Of a stretch of DNA of 59,999 nucleotides, positions 33,980 through 45,595 are shown one piece after another (position 1 is the stretch's first letter; every line of letters begins with the position of its first letter). A program made the translations under genes and the position numbers. The notes beneath the pieces are model-generated. The model did not search any database and was not told the DNA's origin. It worked only from the letters and a program-made list of their open reading frames with translations. Origin of the DNA: Achromobacter agilis (lineage in GTDB: Bacteria; Pseudomonadota; Gammaproteobacteria; Burkholderiales; Burkholderiaceae_B); contig NZ_UFQB01000033.1 of NCBI RefSeq assembly GCF_900496965.1, forward strand, positions 1-59,999, written 5' to 3'.

Positions 33980-35548
33980 TCATGCGGCCGGCACGGCCTG
34001 CGGCGCCTCGCTCTGCCGGGCCGCGTCCCGCTCCAGGGCTTCCAGCGCGCCCAGCACGCCGAGCGTCCGCAGGCGTTCCAGCTGCTCGGCCAGCGCGTCG
34101 ACGAAGGCGGGCTTCCTGGCCATGTCCCCGAACACGGGCCGGAATCCGGCCAGCACCATGGCGCGCCGGTGCGCCGCCTGCGACGGGGCCGAGGCAGCCG
34201 CGGCCACATCGGCGCGCGCCAGCAATTTGGCCAGCGCCTCGGCGAGCGGGTCCTGGATGGAATAGGTATTGCCCAGCTCGTCGTGCCCGCGCAGGTAGTG
34301 CAGCCACGCCGCCACGGCCAGGGCCAGGCGGTTGAAATCGTCGCCCCGGCGCAAGCGGTCGCGGATGACGGCGAGCAGACGCTGCGGCACCTTCTGAGAG
34401 CCGTCCATGGCGATCTGCCGCGTGCGGTGCGGCAGCGCCGGATTCGCCACGCGCGCCAGGAAGCGGAGGCGGTACTCCTCCAGCCCCGATTCCGGAATGC
34501 CGCGCAGCGTGGGCGCGATCTCCAGCCGCATCATGTCATCGACGTAGCGGCGCAGCGCCGGCGCGGCGGCGGCCTCGCTATTGGTGCGCAGGCCCAGCAT
34601 CGAGCCCAGGTACGCGAACGCGGAATGCGGCCCGTTGACCATGCGCAGCTTGAGCCGTTCGTACGGCGCGGCGTTGCGCACGAAGCTTGCGCCGCCCGCG
34701 ATGTCCCAGGCGGGCCGGCCGGCGGCGAACTTGTCCTCGATGACCCAGTTCAGGTAGGGCTCCCCCACCACCGGCCAGGCATCCGCGAAACCCAGGCGGT
34801 CCGCCACGCGCGCGCGGTCATCGTCCTGGGTGCCGGGCACGATGCGGTCCACCATGGAATTCGGGAAGGCGCAGTTCTTGTCGATCCACGCGGTCAAGGC
34901 CACGTCCACCCGCAGCGCAAAGGCCAGCACCAGGCTGCGCAGCGTGTCGCCGTTGGCGTGCAGGTTGTCGCAGGACAGCAGCGTGACGGGCGGCAGGCTG
35001 CGCTCGCGCCGCAGCGCCAGGCCGTATACCAGCATGCCGATGGCGCTGCGCGGCCGGTCCGGATGTTCCAGGTCGTGCGCGATGTCGGGGTGGTCCCAGC
35101 GCAGGTAGCCGGTGGACGGCTCGTGGCAGTAGCCCTTCTCGGTAACCGTAAGGCTGATGATGCGGGTCTGCGGATAGGCGATGCGCTCCAGCGCCGCCTG
35201 GGGATCTTCCTCGGCCACCACGATGCGCAGCACCGAGCCAATCACCCGCAACTGTTCTCGGGGCCGCCCGTCCGGGCCGGCATCGCGCAGCGCCAGGGTG
35301 TACAGGCCGTCTTGCGGCGCCAGCGCGTCGCGCGTCGCCGGGCTGCGCATCGAGACCCCCTGGATGCCCCAGCTCAGGTCTCCGCTGGCGGCCATCGCCA
35401 GGTCCGTCACCGCCGCCTGGTGGGCGCGGTGGAAAGCCCCGATGCCCAGGTGCACGATGCCGGGGGTCACCCGGCTGCGGTCATAGGCGGGTTGTTCCAC
35501 ATCTTCGGGAAGATGCGGCAGAGACTCCGAATTCAAACGTTCGAGCAT
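33980..35548 (-). CDS. uxuB: Mannitol dehydrogenase family protein, probably D-mannonate oxidoreductase (fructuronate reductase)
   Basis: The 522-residue enzyme belongs to the long-chain polyol dehydrogenases. It has HLGIGAFHRAHQA at the nucleotide-binding region, TVTEKGYCHEP, LLSCDNLHANGD, FPNSMVDRIVPGT and the catalytic Lys-Asn-His set in KLRMVNGPHSAFAYLG. It interconverts fructuronate and mannonate or a similar pair. The start lies four bases after the stop of the mannonate dehydratase gene, which strongly supports the mannonate assignment; altronate or mannitol activity cannot be ruled out. Confidence 0.85.
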   Translation of the reverse strand: MLERLNSESLPHLPEDVEQPAYDRSRVTPGIVHLGIGAFHRAHQAAVTDLAMAASGDLSWGIQGVSMRSPATRDALAPQDGLYTLALRDAGPDGRPREQLRVIGSVLRIVVAEEDPQAALERIAYPQTRIISLTVTEKGYCHEPSTGYLRWDHPDIAHDLEHPDRPRSAIGMLVYGLALRRERSLPPVTLLSCDNLHANGDTLRSLVLAFALRVDVALTAWIDKNCAFPNSMVDRIVPGTQDDDRARVADRLGFADAWPVVGEPYLNWVIEDKFAAGRPAWDIAGGASFVRNAAPYERLKLRMVNGPHSAFAYLGSMLGLRTNSEAAAAPALRRYVDDMMRLEIAPTLRGIPESGLEEYRLRFLARVANPALPHRTRQIAMDGSQKVPQRLLAVIRDRLRRGDDFNRLALAVAAWLHYLRGHDELGNTYSIQDPLAEALAKLLARADVAAAASAPSQAAHRRAMVLAGFRPVFGDMARKPAFVDALAEQLERLRTLGVLGALEALERDAARQSEAPQAVPAA

Positions 35549-35551
35549 GGA

Positions 35552-36763
35552 TTACCAATGCCATAGTGCGCCGTCATGCGCCTGCCGGTTGACCGGCAGG
35601 TAGGCGCGTTGGTAGGGATATTCGGCGGCGAGCTTTTCGTCGATGTCGACCCCATGGCCCGGCGCGTCGCCAGGGTATAGCATGCCCTGGTCGAAGGTGT
35701 AAGCATGGGGAAACACCGCATCGGTCTCTTCGGTGTGCCGCATGTACTCCTGGATGCCGAAGTTCGGCACCCACAGGTCGAAATGCAGGGCCGCCCCCAT
35801 GCAGGCCGGCGACAGGTCGGTGGCGCCGTGGCAGCCGGTGCGCACCTGGTAGAGCGCGGCCAGATCGGCAATGCGGCGCAGGTGCGTGATGCCGCCCGCA
35901 TGCACCACCGTGGCGCGGATGTAGTCGATCAGCTGGTGCTCGATCAGATCCTTGCAATCCCAGATGGTGTTGAAGACCTCGCCCACCGCCAGCGGCGTGA
36001 CCGTATGCTGGCGGATCAGCCGGAAGGCTTCCTGGTTCTCTGCCGGCGTGGCGTCCTCCATCCAGAACAGGCGGTACGGCTCCAGCGCCTTGCCCAGCCG
36101 GCCGGCTTCGATGGGCGTCAGCCTGTGATGCACATCGTGCAGCAGATGGGTGTCCCAGCCCACCGCGTCGCGCACCCGCTGGAACAGGCGCGGCGCGTGG
36201 TCCAGGTATTTTTCCGTGGACCAATCGTGCTCGGACGGCAACGAACCATCCGCCGGTTCGTAGAACATGCGGCCGCGGCCCACGCCGTACACTGAGTTCA
36301 GCCCCGGCACCCCGCTTTGCGCGCGGATGGCCTGATAGCCCATTTCGCGGTAGCGCAACACCTCGTCCACGGTTTCATCGATATCGCGGCCGTTGGCGTG
36401 GCCGTAGACCATGACGCCCGAGCGGCTCTTGCCGCCCAGCAGCTGGTACAGCGGCATGCCGGCGGCCTTGGCCTTGATGTCCCACAGCGCCGTGTCCACG
36501 GCGGCGATGGCGGACATGGTGACCGGCCCGCGCCGCCAGTACGCGCCGCGGTACAGGTATTGCCAGATATCCTCGATCTGCTGCGGGTCGCGGCCGATCA
36601 GGCAGGGAATCACGTGCTCGGTCAGGTAGGCCGCCACGGCCAGCTCGCGGCCGTTGAGCGTGGCGTCGCCGATGCCGTGCAGGCCTTCGTCGGTTTCGAT
36701 CTTCAAGGTGACGAAGTTGCGGCCGGGGCTGCAGACGATAACGCGCGCTTGGGTGATCTTCAT
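35552..36763 (-). CDS. manD: D-mannonate dehydratase, enolase superfamily (ManD type)
   Basis: The 403-residue enzyme dehydrates D-mannonate to 2-keto-3-deoxygluconate. Counted residues match the characterised ManD: metal ligands Asp210, Glu236 and Glu262, with the catalytic pair Arg147 and Tyr159 and His212. The family end ([14 protein letters not shown]) is complete. ManD subgroups differ from fast mannonate dehydratases to slow or inactive ones, so a gluconate-dehydratase side activity is possible, but the UxuB-like neighbour fits mannonate. Confidence 0.92.
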   Translation of the reverse strand: MKITQARVIVCSPGRNFVTLKIETDEGLHGIGDATLNGRELAVAAYLTEHVIPCLIGRDPQQIEDIWQYLYRGAYWRRGPVTMSAIAAVDTALWDIKAKAAGMPLYQLLGGKSRSGVMVYGHANGRDIDETVDEVLRYREMGYQAIRAQSGVPGLNSVYGVGRGRMFYEPADGSLPSEHDWSTEKYLDHAPRLFQRVRDAVGWDTHLLHDVHHRLTPIEAGRLGKALEPYRLFWMEDATPAENQEAFRLIRQHTVTPLAVGEVFNTIWDCKDLIEHQLIDYIRATVVHAGGITHLRRIADLAALYQVRTGCHGATDLSPACMGAALHFDLWVPNFGIQEYMRHTEETDAVFPHAYTFDQGMLYPGDAPGHGVDIDEKLAAEYPYQRAYLPVNRQAHDGALWHW

Positions 36764-36809
36764 GAAAGGTCCTGTGGAATGCTGGAAACTCCTGGCCGGA
36801 GCCGGGCGC

Positions 36810-38345
36810 CTACATCACTGCGCCCAGCTGCCAAGGCACGAATTCATTCTGGCCGTAGCCGTGTTCCTCGCTGCGCGTGCGCCGGCCCGAGGCCGTCTCC
36901 AGCATCAGGCGGAAAATGCGTTCGCCCATCTCGGCCACGCTTTGCGCGCCGTCGACCACCTCGCCGCAATTGATGTCGATATCGTCGGACTGCCGCTGCC
37001 ACAGCGCCGTGTTGGTCGACAGCTTCAGCGAAGGCGCGGGGGCACAGCCATAGGCCGAGCCGCGGCCGGTGGTGAAACAGATCAGGTTGGCGCCGCCGGC
37101 GACCTGGCCGGTGGCGGAAACCGGGTCATAGCCCGGCGTGTCCATGAATACCAGGCCGCGCTCGCGGACCGTCTCGGCGTATTCGTACACGTCGGCCAGC
37201 CGGGTCGTGCCGCTCTTGGCGATGGCACCCAGGGATTTTTCCAGGATGGTGGTCAGCCCTCCCGCCTTGTTGCCGGCCGACGGGTTGTTGTCCATCTCGG
37301 CGTCGTTGCGGGCGCAGTAGGCTTCCCACCAGCGCAGCCGGGCCAGCAGCTTGGCCGCCACCTCGGGCGTGGCCGCGCGCCGCGTGAGCAGGTGCTCGCC
37401 GCCATAGATCTCCGGGGTCTCCGACAGTATGGCGGTGCCGCCGTGGCGCACCAGCAAGTCCACCGCGGCGCCCAGCGCGGGGTTGGCGCTGATACCCGAA
37501 TAGCCGTCGGAACCGCCGCATTGCAGGCCCACGGTCAGGCTGGCGGCCGGCACGGGCTGGCGGCGGACCTGGTCGGCCTGCGCCAGCATGGCGCGCACCA
37601 ACGCGATGCCGTGCTCCACCGTCTTGCGCGTGCCGCCGGTTTCCTGGATGTTGAACGTGTGCAGCAGCCCGCTTTCGCGCAGGCCTTCCTGCGCCATCAG
37701 GCCGCCGATCTGATTGGTCTCGCAGCCCAGCCCCAGCACCAGCAGGCCGGCAAAATTGGGATGCCTGGCGTAGCCGCCGAGCGTGCGGCGCAGCAGGCGC
37801 AGCGGCTCGCCCTCGCTGCCGGTAGCGCAGCCCGCCCCATGCGTCAGCGCCACCACGCCGTCCACGTTGGGATAGCCGGCCAGCGCATCCGGATTGATGT
37901 CGCGGCGAAAATGGTCGGCGATGGCGCGGGCCGCCGTGGCCGAGCAATTCACGCTGGTGAGGATGCCAATGTAGTTGCGGGTGGCGACGCGGCCGTCGGC
38001 CCGCAGGATGCCCTCGAACTGCGCCGGCGCGTCGACGTAGTCGGTGGGGCGCGCGTCGGCGCCCACCGCGTAGTCGCGCTCGAAGTCGGAGAACGCCAGG
38101 TTCTGGATATGAACGTGCGCGCCCGCGGCGATATCGCATCGCGCCACGCCGATGACCTGGTTGTAGCGCCGTACCGGCTCGCCGGCGGCGATGGCCCGCG
38201 TCGCGACCTTGTGCCCGGGAGGCACCAGCCCGCGGACAGTGACGTTCTCGTCCGCCAGGCGGGTGCCGCCGGCCAGCTGGCGCGTGGCGATCACTACGTT
38301 GTCGGCCGGGTGGATGCGTATGACCGCCGTATCGGTTTCAGACAT
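36810..38345 (-). CDS. UxaA-family sugar-acid dehydratase (altronate dehydratase type)
   Basis: The 511-residue protein has an N-terminal SAF domain (residues 1-90; [18 protein letters not shown]) and a long C-terminal dehydratase domain. The latter contains [63 protein letters not shown] and the metal-site region [23 protein letters not shown]. UxaA and galactarate dehydratase GarD share this architecture. Altronate (from galacturonate) is the best guess, but no tagaturonate reductase or isomerase is in the operon. Confidence 0.88.
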   Translation of the reverse strand: MSETDTAVIRIHPADNVVIATRQLAGGTRLADENVTVRGLVPPGHKVATRAIAAGEPVRRYNQVIGVARCDIAAGAHVHIQNLAFSDFERDYAVGADARPTDYVDAPAQFEGILRADGRVATRNYIGILTSVNCSATAARAIADHFRRDINPDALAGYPNVDGVVALTHGAGCATGSEGEPLRLLRRTLGGYARHPNFAGLLVLGLGCETNQIGGLMAQEGLRESGLLHTFNIQETGGTRKTVEHGIALVRAMLAQADQVRRQPVPAASLTVGLQCGGSDGYSGISANPALGAAVDLLVRHGGTAILSETPEIYGGEHLLTRRAATPEVAAKLLARLRWWEAYCARNDAEMDNNPSAGNKAGGLTTILEKSLGAIAKSGTTRLADVYEYAETVRERGLVFMDTPGYDPVSATGQVAGGANLICFTTGRGSAYGCAPAPSLKLSTNTALWQRQSDDIDINCGEVVDGAQSVAEMGERIFRLMLETASGRRTRSEEHGYGQNEFVPWQLGAVM

Positions 38346-38369
38346 GGATGGCTCCTGGCGTGCGCGGCG

Positions 38370-39236
38370 CTAACCGTCGATCAGCGACGGGTCCCAGGCA
38401 TGCACGCGCTGCCGCTGCTCGCCCAGGCCGGCGATGCCCAGCCGCATCTCGTCTCCCGCGTTCAGGTAGACGGGCGCCGGCTTCTGGCCCATGCCTACGC
38501 CCGGCGGCGTGCCGGTGCTGATCAGGTCGCCCGGGTACAGCGTCATGAAGCGGCTGACGTAGGACACCAGCTGCGCCACGCCGAACACCATGGTCCGGGT
38601 GCTGCCGTTCTGGTAGCGCTTGCCGTTGACGTCGAGCCACATGTCCAGTGCCTGCGGGTCGGCGATCTCGTCGGCGGTGGCCAGCCAGGGGCCGACCGGA
38701 CCGAAGGTGTCGCAGCCCTTGCCCTTGTCCCAGGTGCCGCCGCGTTCGATCTGGTATTCGCGCTCGGACACGTCATTGACCACGCAGTAGCCGGCCACGT
38801 GCTTCATGGCATCGGCTTCGCTGACGTAGCGGGCGCGCTCGCCGATCACGACGCCCAGCTCGACTTCCCAGTCGGTCTTGACGGAGCCCTGCGGTAGCAC
38901 CACCGGATCGTTGCAGCCGACCACGGCCGAGGTAGGCTTCATGAAAATCACCGGCTCGGCCGGCACCGGCAGGCCGGACTCGGCCGCATGGTCGGCATAG
39001 TTCAGACCGATGCAGATGAATTTGCCCATGCCGCTCCAGGGCGGAGCCAACCGGCCCGGGCGGTCCACCAGCGGTAGGCTGGCCGGGTCCAGCGCGCGCA
39101 GCGGCGCCAGGCCCCCGGGCGTGAGCGTGGCGGCGGTAATGTCCGGCAACACCGCGGACAAGTCCCGCACCTGCCCGCGGGCGTCGATCATCCCGGGTTT
39201 CTCCGCGCCTTTCGCGCCATAGCGCAACAGTTTCAT
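38370..39236 (-). CDS. Fumarylacetoacetate hydrolase (FAH) family, probably 2,4-diketo-3-deoxy-sugar-acid hydrolase
   Basis: The 288-residue protein has the FAH fold: KFICIGLNYADHAAESGLPVP, PVIFMKPTSAVVGCNDPVVLP, the metal-binding triad DWEVELGVVIGERARYV (Glu, Glu) and NDVSEREYQ, and the end DLISTGTPPGVGMGQKP. FAH members cleave C-C bonds of diketo acids. In known L-fucose and L-rhamnose routes a gene of this size next to an SDR hydrolyses 2,4-diketo-3-deoxy acids to pyruvate and a hydroxy acid. The SDR gene is immediately upstream here. Confidence 0.88.
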   Translation of the reverse strand: MKLLRYGAKGAEKPGMIDARGQVRDLSAVLPDITAATLTPGGLAPLRALDPASLPLVDRPGRLAPPWSGMGKFICIGLNYADHAAESGLPVPAEPVIFMKPTSAVVGCNDPVVLPQGSVKTDWEVELGVVIGERARYVSEADAMKHVAGYCVVNDVSEREYQIERGGTWDKGKGCDTFGPVGPWLATADEIADPQALDMWLDVNGKRYQNGSTRTMVFGVAQLVSYVSRFMTLYPGDLISTGTPPGVGMGQKPAPVYLNAGDEMRLGIAGLGEQRQRVHAWDPSLIDG

Positions 39237-39263
39237 CTCATGTTCCTTGTGTGTAGTGAATTT

Positions 39264-41430
<2,167 letters not shown>

Positions 41431-41469
41431 GTCTCGCTTCCGGTTGTCGTTATCGGATTCCGGGGCCGC

Positions 41470-42099
41470 CTAGTCCAGCGACTCGTAGGCCGCGGGGTTT
41501 TCCAGGATGGAATAGCCCTGGCGCCAATTGCCTATCGACACCTGCACGGAGCGCAGGAACATCAAGACGAATCCGGCCAGCGCCATCCAGTAGACATAGG
41601 CCTTGTTCCAGAAGAGCGTGGTCATGGGCTCATCGCCCACCAGAACGATGTAGCGGTACGTGAGCCACACGGCATAGCCGAAGAACGCCGTGCGCAGCAG
41701 ATCGATGACAGTGGCCAGCGCACGGCCCGCGGGACGCGGCAGGTAGCGGTACAGGAAGTCCACCTGGATGTGGCGGCAGGCGCGCACGCACATGGCCGAG
41801 CCCAGGAACACCACGCCGATCAGACAGTAGACGGCGAGCTCCTCCGTCCACGCGTAGGAATCGTTGAGCACGTAGCGCGAAAAAAACTGCAGGAAGACCA
41901 GCAGCGCCATGACCCAGAATATGGCCAGGCAGATCCAGTCCTCGGGCTGGTAGCCCGACAGGCTGACCTCGTGGTGGTCGGCCTCCTCGAAACTGTGGAC
42001 GATCTCCTCCGCGGTGGCCGGCGGAGGCTGCTGCCCGGTCGGCCGGGCAGGGTTGTGGCTGGCCGCCGCCATCACGGCGGCCTTGGCATCTGAATGCAT
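41470..42099 (-). CDS. dctQ: TRAP transporter small permease DctQ
   Basis: The 209-residue protein has the four transmembrane segments of DctQ (from WICLAIFWVMALLVFLQFF onward) and SRYVLNDSYAWTEELAVYCLIGVVFLGSA, the core motif of the family. It carries about 50 extra hydrophilic residues before the first segment, rich in Ala, Pro and Glu, and so is longer than most family members. It assembles with DctM and takes substrate from DctP. Confidence 0.93.
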   Translation of the reverse strand: MHSDAKAAVMAAASHNPARPTGQQPPPATAEEIVHSFEEADHHEVSLSGYQPEDWICLAIFWVMALLVFLQFFSRYVLNDSYAWTEELAVYCLIGVVFLGSAMCVRACRHIQVDFLYRYLPRPAGRALATVIDLLRTAFFGYAVWLTYRYIVLVGDEPMTTLFWNKAYVYWMALAGFVLMFLRSVQVSIGNWRQGYSILENPAAYESLD

Positions 42100-42163
42100 G
42101 GCGTTCCCCTAGTGCGGAATCGGGCGGACGGAAACGGAGCCGCCTGGGCGGCCCCGGGCGCGC

Positions 42164-43138
42164 TCACTTCACGGCCTGGATCCGTTCCCAATCCGCTTTT
42201 TCGTAGCCGTACTGCTTGAACGGTACTTTTTCCAGCACGGTGTCGCGGAAGTCCTGGACGTTCACTTCCGCCACGTTCAGGCCGCGCTTGCGGAACACCT
42301 CGACCATTTTCTTCTCGCTCTCGGCGACCTCGGCGGAGGCCTTCTCGGCCGCCTGCTGCGCGACCTCGGAGAAGATCTTCTTGTCCTCGTCGGACAGGCT
42401 CTTCCACAGCTTGCCCGAGATGATCGTGTTCAGGTGGTCGACAATATGGCCCGTGAGGATAATGTTCTTCTGCACCTCGTAGAACTTCTTGGCCTCGATG
42501 GTGGTGAGCGGGTTCTCCTGCGCCTCCACGGTGCCGTTCTGCAAGGCCAGGTAGACCTCGGCGAAAGCGATCGGCGCGGTGTTGGCGCCGCAGGCGCGGG
42601 GCATGGCCAGGTAGGCGGCCACGTCCGGCACGCGGATCTTCAGGCCCTTCATTTCGGCGCACTTGGTAAAGGCGCGGTTGGACGTGGTCTGGCGCGTGCC
42701 GTAGTAGGTGGTGGCGACGATGTGGTTGCCGCTCTTTTCGTCGTAGCCGCGCGTGAGCTCTTTGTAGATGTCGCTCTTGGTGTAGGCGATCAGGTGCTCG
42801 GGGTTGCGGAAGATGTAGGGGTAGTAGGTGACGCCGATACGGGGAAAGGTCTTGGCGGCGAAGCTGGAGCCGGAGATGATGATGTCCACCGTGCCCAGCG
42901 TCAGGCCCTGGTTGATGTCATTTTCCTTGCCCAGCTGCGAGGCGGGGTAAACGTCGATCTGGTAGCGGCCGTTGGTGCGTTTGCCGATTTCCTGCGCCGC
43001 CCAGACCGAGGTGGTATGGAAGGGTTCGGACGTCTCGTACACGTGGGCCCATTTGAGCTTGGTCTGCGCCAGCGCGCTGCTGCTGGCGGCGAGCGCCAGG
43101 GCGGCAACCAGCGCCTTGACGGCGTTGCCTAGGTTCAT
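42164..43138 (-). CDS. dctP: TRAP periplasmic substrate-binding protein DctP
   Basis: The 324-residue protein has a Sec signal (MNLGNAVKALVAALALAASSSALA) and the DctP fold with KLKWAHVYETSEPFHTTSVWAA, GKENDINQGLTLGTVDIIISG and the carboxylate-binding Arg in GLKIRVPDVAAYLAMPRACGANTAPIAFAEVYLALQNGTVEAQENPL. The R-V-P-x variant and gene context suggest a uronate or aldonate ligand, as in many TRAP proteins encoded with UxuB and ManD. It precedes dctQ and dctM. Confidence 0.94.
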   Translation of the reverse strand: MNLGNAVKALVAALALAASSSALAQTKLKWAHVYETSEPFHTTSVWAAQEIGKRTNGRYQIDVYPASQLGKENDINQGLTLGTVDIIISGSSFAAKTFPRIGVTYYPYIFRNPEHLIAYTKSDIYKELTRGYDEKSGNHIVATTYYGTRQTTSNRAFTKCAEMKGLKIRVPDVAAYLAMPRACGANTAPIAFAEVYLALQNGTVEAQENPLTTIEAKKFYEVQKNIILTGHIVDHLNTIISGKLWKSLSDEDKKIFSEVAQQAAEKASAEVAESEKKMVEVFRKRGLNVAEVNVQDFRDTVLEKVPFKQYGYEKADWERIQAVK

Positions 43139-43198
43139 GTCGTCTCCTCGTTGTTTTTTGAATGGCCAGTCCGGCGGTCCATTCGGGCCGCCAGCGGG

Positions 43199-44233
43199 TC
43201 ATGCTTCGACTACAAGTTGCACCTTGGTACTGCGACTGCGATCCGCCGCCAGCTCGAAGGCCTCGACTGCCCGCGACAACGGCAACTGCGCGCTCATCAG
43301 GGGCCGCACGTCCACCTTGCGCGAACGCAGGTAGGAGACCGCCCAATCGAACTCCACGCCCGCGCGGAATGCACCGACATAGTCGAGCTCCCGCGCCATG
43401 ATGTTGTTGGCCGGGAACGCGATGCCCTCGGCGGGCAGCGTTCCCACTTGCACGATGCGGCCGCCGCGCCGCGTCGCCGCGAGGCAGGTCGCCAGCGCCG
43501 CCGGGCTGCCGGCCGCTTCGATGCTGACGTCGGCGAGGTCCGCCAGTTCGGCGGGCGCGGCCTGGTCGCCACGCACGGCCTCATCGGCGCCGACCATGCG
43601 CGCCATATCCAGGGGCCGGTCGGCGATGTCCGCGACGATCACACGCGCCGCGCCCGCCAGCCTGGCGGCCAGCACGGTCATGCAGCCGATCGTGCCGCCA
43701 CCCGTCACCAGCACGGTCTTGCCCATCAGCGGGCCGGCCCGGTTGACCCCATGCAGCCCGATGGACAGCGGTTCGGCACAGGCGATCTCGCCCAGCGAGA
43801 CCTCGTCTTCCGGCACGGGCGTGAGCTGCCGCTCGCCCATCACGAAGCGTTCGCGGAACATGCCCTGCACGTGCGGATAGACGCTGGCGCTGCCGAGAAA
43901 GCGCATGTTGCGGCAAAGATTGTCGCGGCCGGCGCGGCAGTAGTCGCAGCCGCCGCAGGGATGCGAGGGATTGATGGCGACCTTCATACCCGGGACGACC
44001 GAGCGCACGGCCGAGCCCGTGCGCAGCACCACGCCCGACGCCTCATGGCCGGGGATGAGGGGCTCGCGGATGACGAAAGCGCCCACGCGGCCGTGCAGAA
44101 AATAATGCAAGTCGGATCCGCAGATGCCGGCGGCGCCCAGCCTCAGTTCGACCTCGTGCGGCGCCAGCGGCGCAACCTCGTCCGGCTCCAGGCGCAGGTC
44201 GCGTGCTCCGTGGATACGACAGGCCAGGGTCAT
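43199..44233 (-). CDS. Zinc-dependent dehydrogenase, L-idonate 5-dehydrogenase-like
   Basis: The 344-residue medium-chain dehydrogenase has the catalytic zinc Cys in GICGSDLHYF, His-Glu in PGHEASG, the four-Cys structural zinc site in HPCGGCDYCRAGRDNLCRN and the nucleotide motif VTGGGTIGCMT. IdnD-type enzymes oxidise L-idonate (or related aldonates) at C5. Overlap by four bases with the gntR gene upstream shows that they are cotranscribed, and dctP follows after 60 bases. It may channel aldonates into the uronate pathway; the substrate is inferred. Confidence 0.88.
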   Translation of the reverse strand: MTLACRIHGARDLRLEPDEVAPLAPHEVELRLGAAGICGSDLHYFLHGRVGAFVIREPLIPGHEASGVVLRTGSAVRSVVPGMKVAINPSHPCGGCDYCRAGRDNLCRNMRFLGSASVYPHVQGMFRERFVMGERQLTPVPEDEVSLGEIACAEPLSIGLHGVNRAGPLMGKTVLVTGGGTIGCMTVLAARLAGAARVIVADIADRPLDMARMVGADEAVRGDQAAPAELADLADVSIEAAGSPAALATCLAATRRGGRIVQVGTLPAEGIAFPANNIMARELDYVGAFRAGVEFDWAVSYLRSRKVDVRPLMSAQLPLSRAVEAFELAADRSRSTKVQLVVEA

Positions 44234-44967
44234 GGCGCCATCTGCTCCCGGTTGTCGGCCTGCTGGCCGGGCGCGTCGGCGCCGGGCCAGCTTGCGGTGA
44301 GGCGATCATGCGAGCAGGCCAGATGGTGATGCATCGCGGCGCGCGCCCCACGGTCGTCGCCCGCGCGGATGGCGTCGATCACCTTGCGGTGCTCGGCGAT
44401 GGCGGCGGCCCAGCTCGCGGGGTTCTCGAAATAATCGCCCAGCTTCACGGACAGCGGATTGTGGCGCTCATCGAACAGTTCGCTCACTACGCGCACCAGC
44501 ACGGCGTTGTTGGCCATCTCGGCGATGCGCATGTGGAACAGCCGGTCGCCGCGAATAGGCACGTTGCCGGCAAGCGCCTCGTCTTCCATGGTTCCGACGG
44601 CCTCGGCCAGCCCGTCCACCAGCGCGGGCTCGTTGCGCAGCGCGGCCTGCGCCGCCAGCTCGCCTTCGATCACCTGGCGGGCACGGATGGTTTCCAGCGG
44701 ACTCTCGGCCGTGAGGCTGGCGCGAGGGGCCCCAGCCAGGCTCTGCACATAGACGCCCGACCCCATACGGACCTCGACCCAGCCCTCGACTTCCAGCGCG
44801 ATCAGCGCCTCGCGCACCGAGGGGCGGGACACGCCAAGCTTGAGCGCGAGGTCGCGTTCGGGCGGCAGGCGCGCGCCGGCCGGAAACTCGCCCGCCTCGA
44901 TCAGCAGCCGGAGCTGGTCGGCGATCTGGCGGTACAGGCGGCGAGGTTCGATGGTCTGGATAGGCAT
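44230..44967 (-). CDS. GntR-family regulator (FadR subfamily) of the sugar-acid operon
   Basis: The 245-residue protein has a winged helix-turn-helix (residues 8-72; GARLPPERDLALKLGVSRPSVREALIALEVEGWV) and an FCD domain (about 95-225) with the metal-site residues in RLFHMRIAEMANN and HRKVIDAI. It is similar to UxuR/ExuR-type regulators in layout. It is the first gene of the operon and so likely autoregulated, with an operator candidate upstream at 45003-45019. Confidence 0.92.
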   Translation of the reverse strand: MPIQTIEPRRLYRQIADQLRLLIEAGEFPAGARLPPERDLALKLGVSRPSVREALIALEVEGWVEVRMGSGVYVQSLAGAPRASLTAESPLETIRARQVIEGELAAQAALRNEPALVDGLAEAVGTMEDEALAGNVPIRGDRLFHMRIAEMANNAVLVRVVSELFDERHNPLSVKLGDYFENPASWAAAIAEHRKVIDAIRAGDDRGARAAMHHHLACSHDRLTASWPGADAPGQQADNREQMAP

Positions 44968-45002
44968 GGACTGCGATGCAGGACGGAAATTTCAGGCAAG
45001 AA

Positions 45003-45019
45003 GGTAAAGTGGCCTTACC
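45003..45019. promoter_or_regulatory. Inverted repeat upstream of the gntR-led sugar-acid operon
   Basis: GGTAA, seven bases, TTACC, located 36 bases before the gntR start codon. FadR-type regulators bind short dyads with GGT/ACC ends. The arms are only five bases long, so this is a weak candidate. Confidence 0.3.
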
Positions 45020-45141
45020 AATTGACCAGAATCTTGCGCCGCTGCCGCATGGGTCACAATTAGGGTTTGCCCAAAGATCCCCCGCGGCCGCCGCAGGCAA
45101 TGCTTATCTGTTAAAAAGCCGCCACACCCCGTCCATTTTCC

Positions 45142-45546
45142 ATGCCCATGTCACAGAATCCGCATCATTCGCCCTACAAGAGCACAGGGGGCCTGCGCCG
45201 CATCCTGAATGCGCTGCGCTACTCCCTGCAGGGCCTGAAGGCCGCGATCAAGTACGAGGCAGCCTTTCGCCAGGAACTGGCGCTGGCCGTCCTGATGATC
45301 CCGGCCGCGTTCTTCCTGGGGCGGACCACGGTCGAGGTGTTTTTCCTGGTGGGCACGGTGATCATGGTGCTGGCGGCGGAGTTGCTGAATTCCGCCATCG
45401 AAGCGCTGGCCGACGCCCTATCCGTCGAATCGCACCCGCTCCTGGGGCGGGCCAAGGACCTCGGCAGCGCCGCCGTGATGCTGTTGCTGATCTTCGCCGG
45501 GACGGTCTGGGTGGGCGTCGCCATCAGCCGTTTCGTCATGCATTGA
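45142..45546 (+). CDS. dgkA: Diacylglycerol kinase
   Basis: The 134-residue inner-membrane enzyme phosphorylates diacylglycerol to phosphatidate in lipid recycling. Three transmembrane segments are visible and the active-site region reads AELLNSAIEALADALS with the catalytic Glu and Asn. KYEAAFRQELAL is also typical. ATG 45142 and 45148 are both possible. It is transcribed away from the sugar-acid operon and starts the housekeeping part of the window. Confidence 0.95.
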   Translation: MPMSQNPHHSPYKSTGGLRRILNALRYSLQGLKAAIKYEAAFRQELALAVLMIPAAFFLGRTTVEVFFLVGTVIMVLAAELLNSAIEALADALSVESHPLLGRAKDLGSAAVMLLLIFAGTVWVGVAISRFVMH

Positions 45547-45595
45547 CACGGCTTGGCATCCCCCGGGGGGTGCGCCGCTATTTATACTGGAAGCC

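Noticed and set aside
33791..35566. Open frame of 591 codons opposite the fructuronate reductase gene
   Set aside because: Same reason: the minus strand encodes a recognisable enzyme with the KxxxxNxxH catalytic set, and the opposite frame shows no domain.
36654..38897. Open frame of 747 codons opposite the UxaA and FAH genes
   Set aside because: Both minus-strand genes have clear family motifs. The plus-strand frame has none and consists of Arg, Gly and Ala-rich text typical of high-GC shadows.
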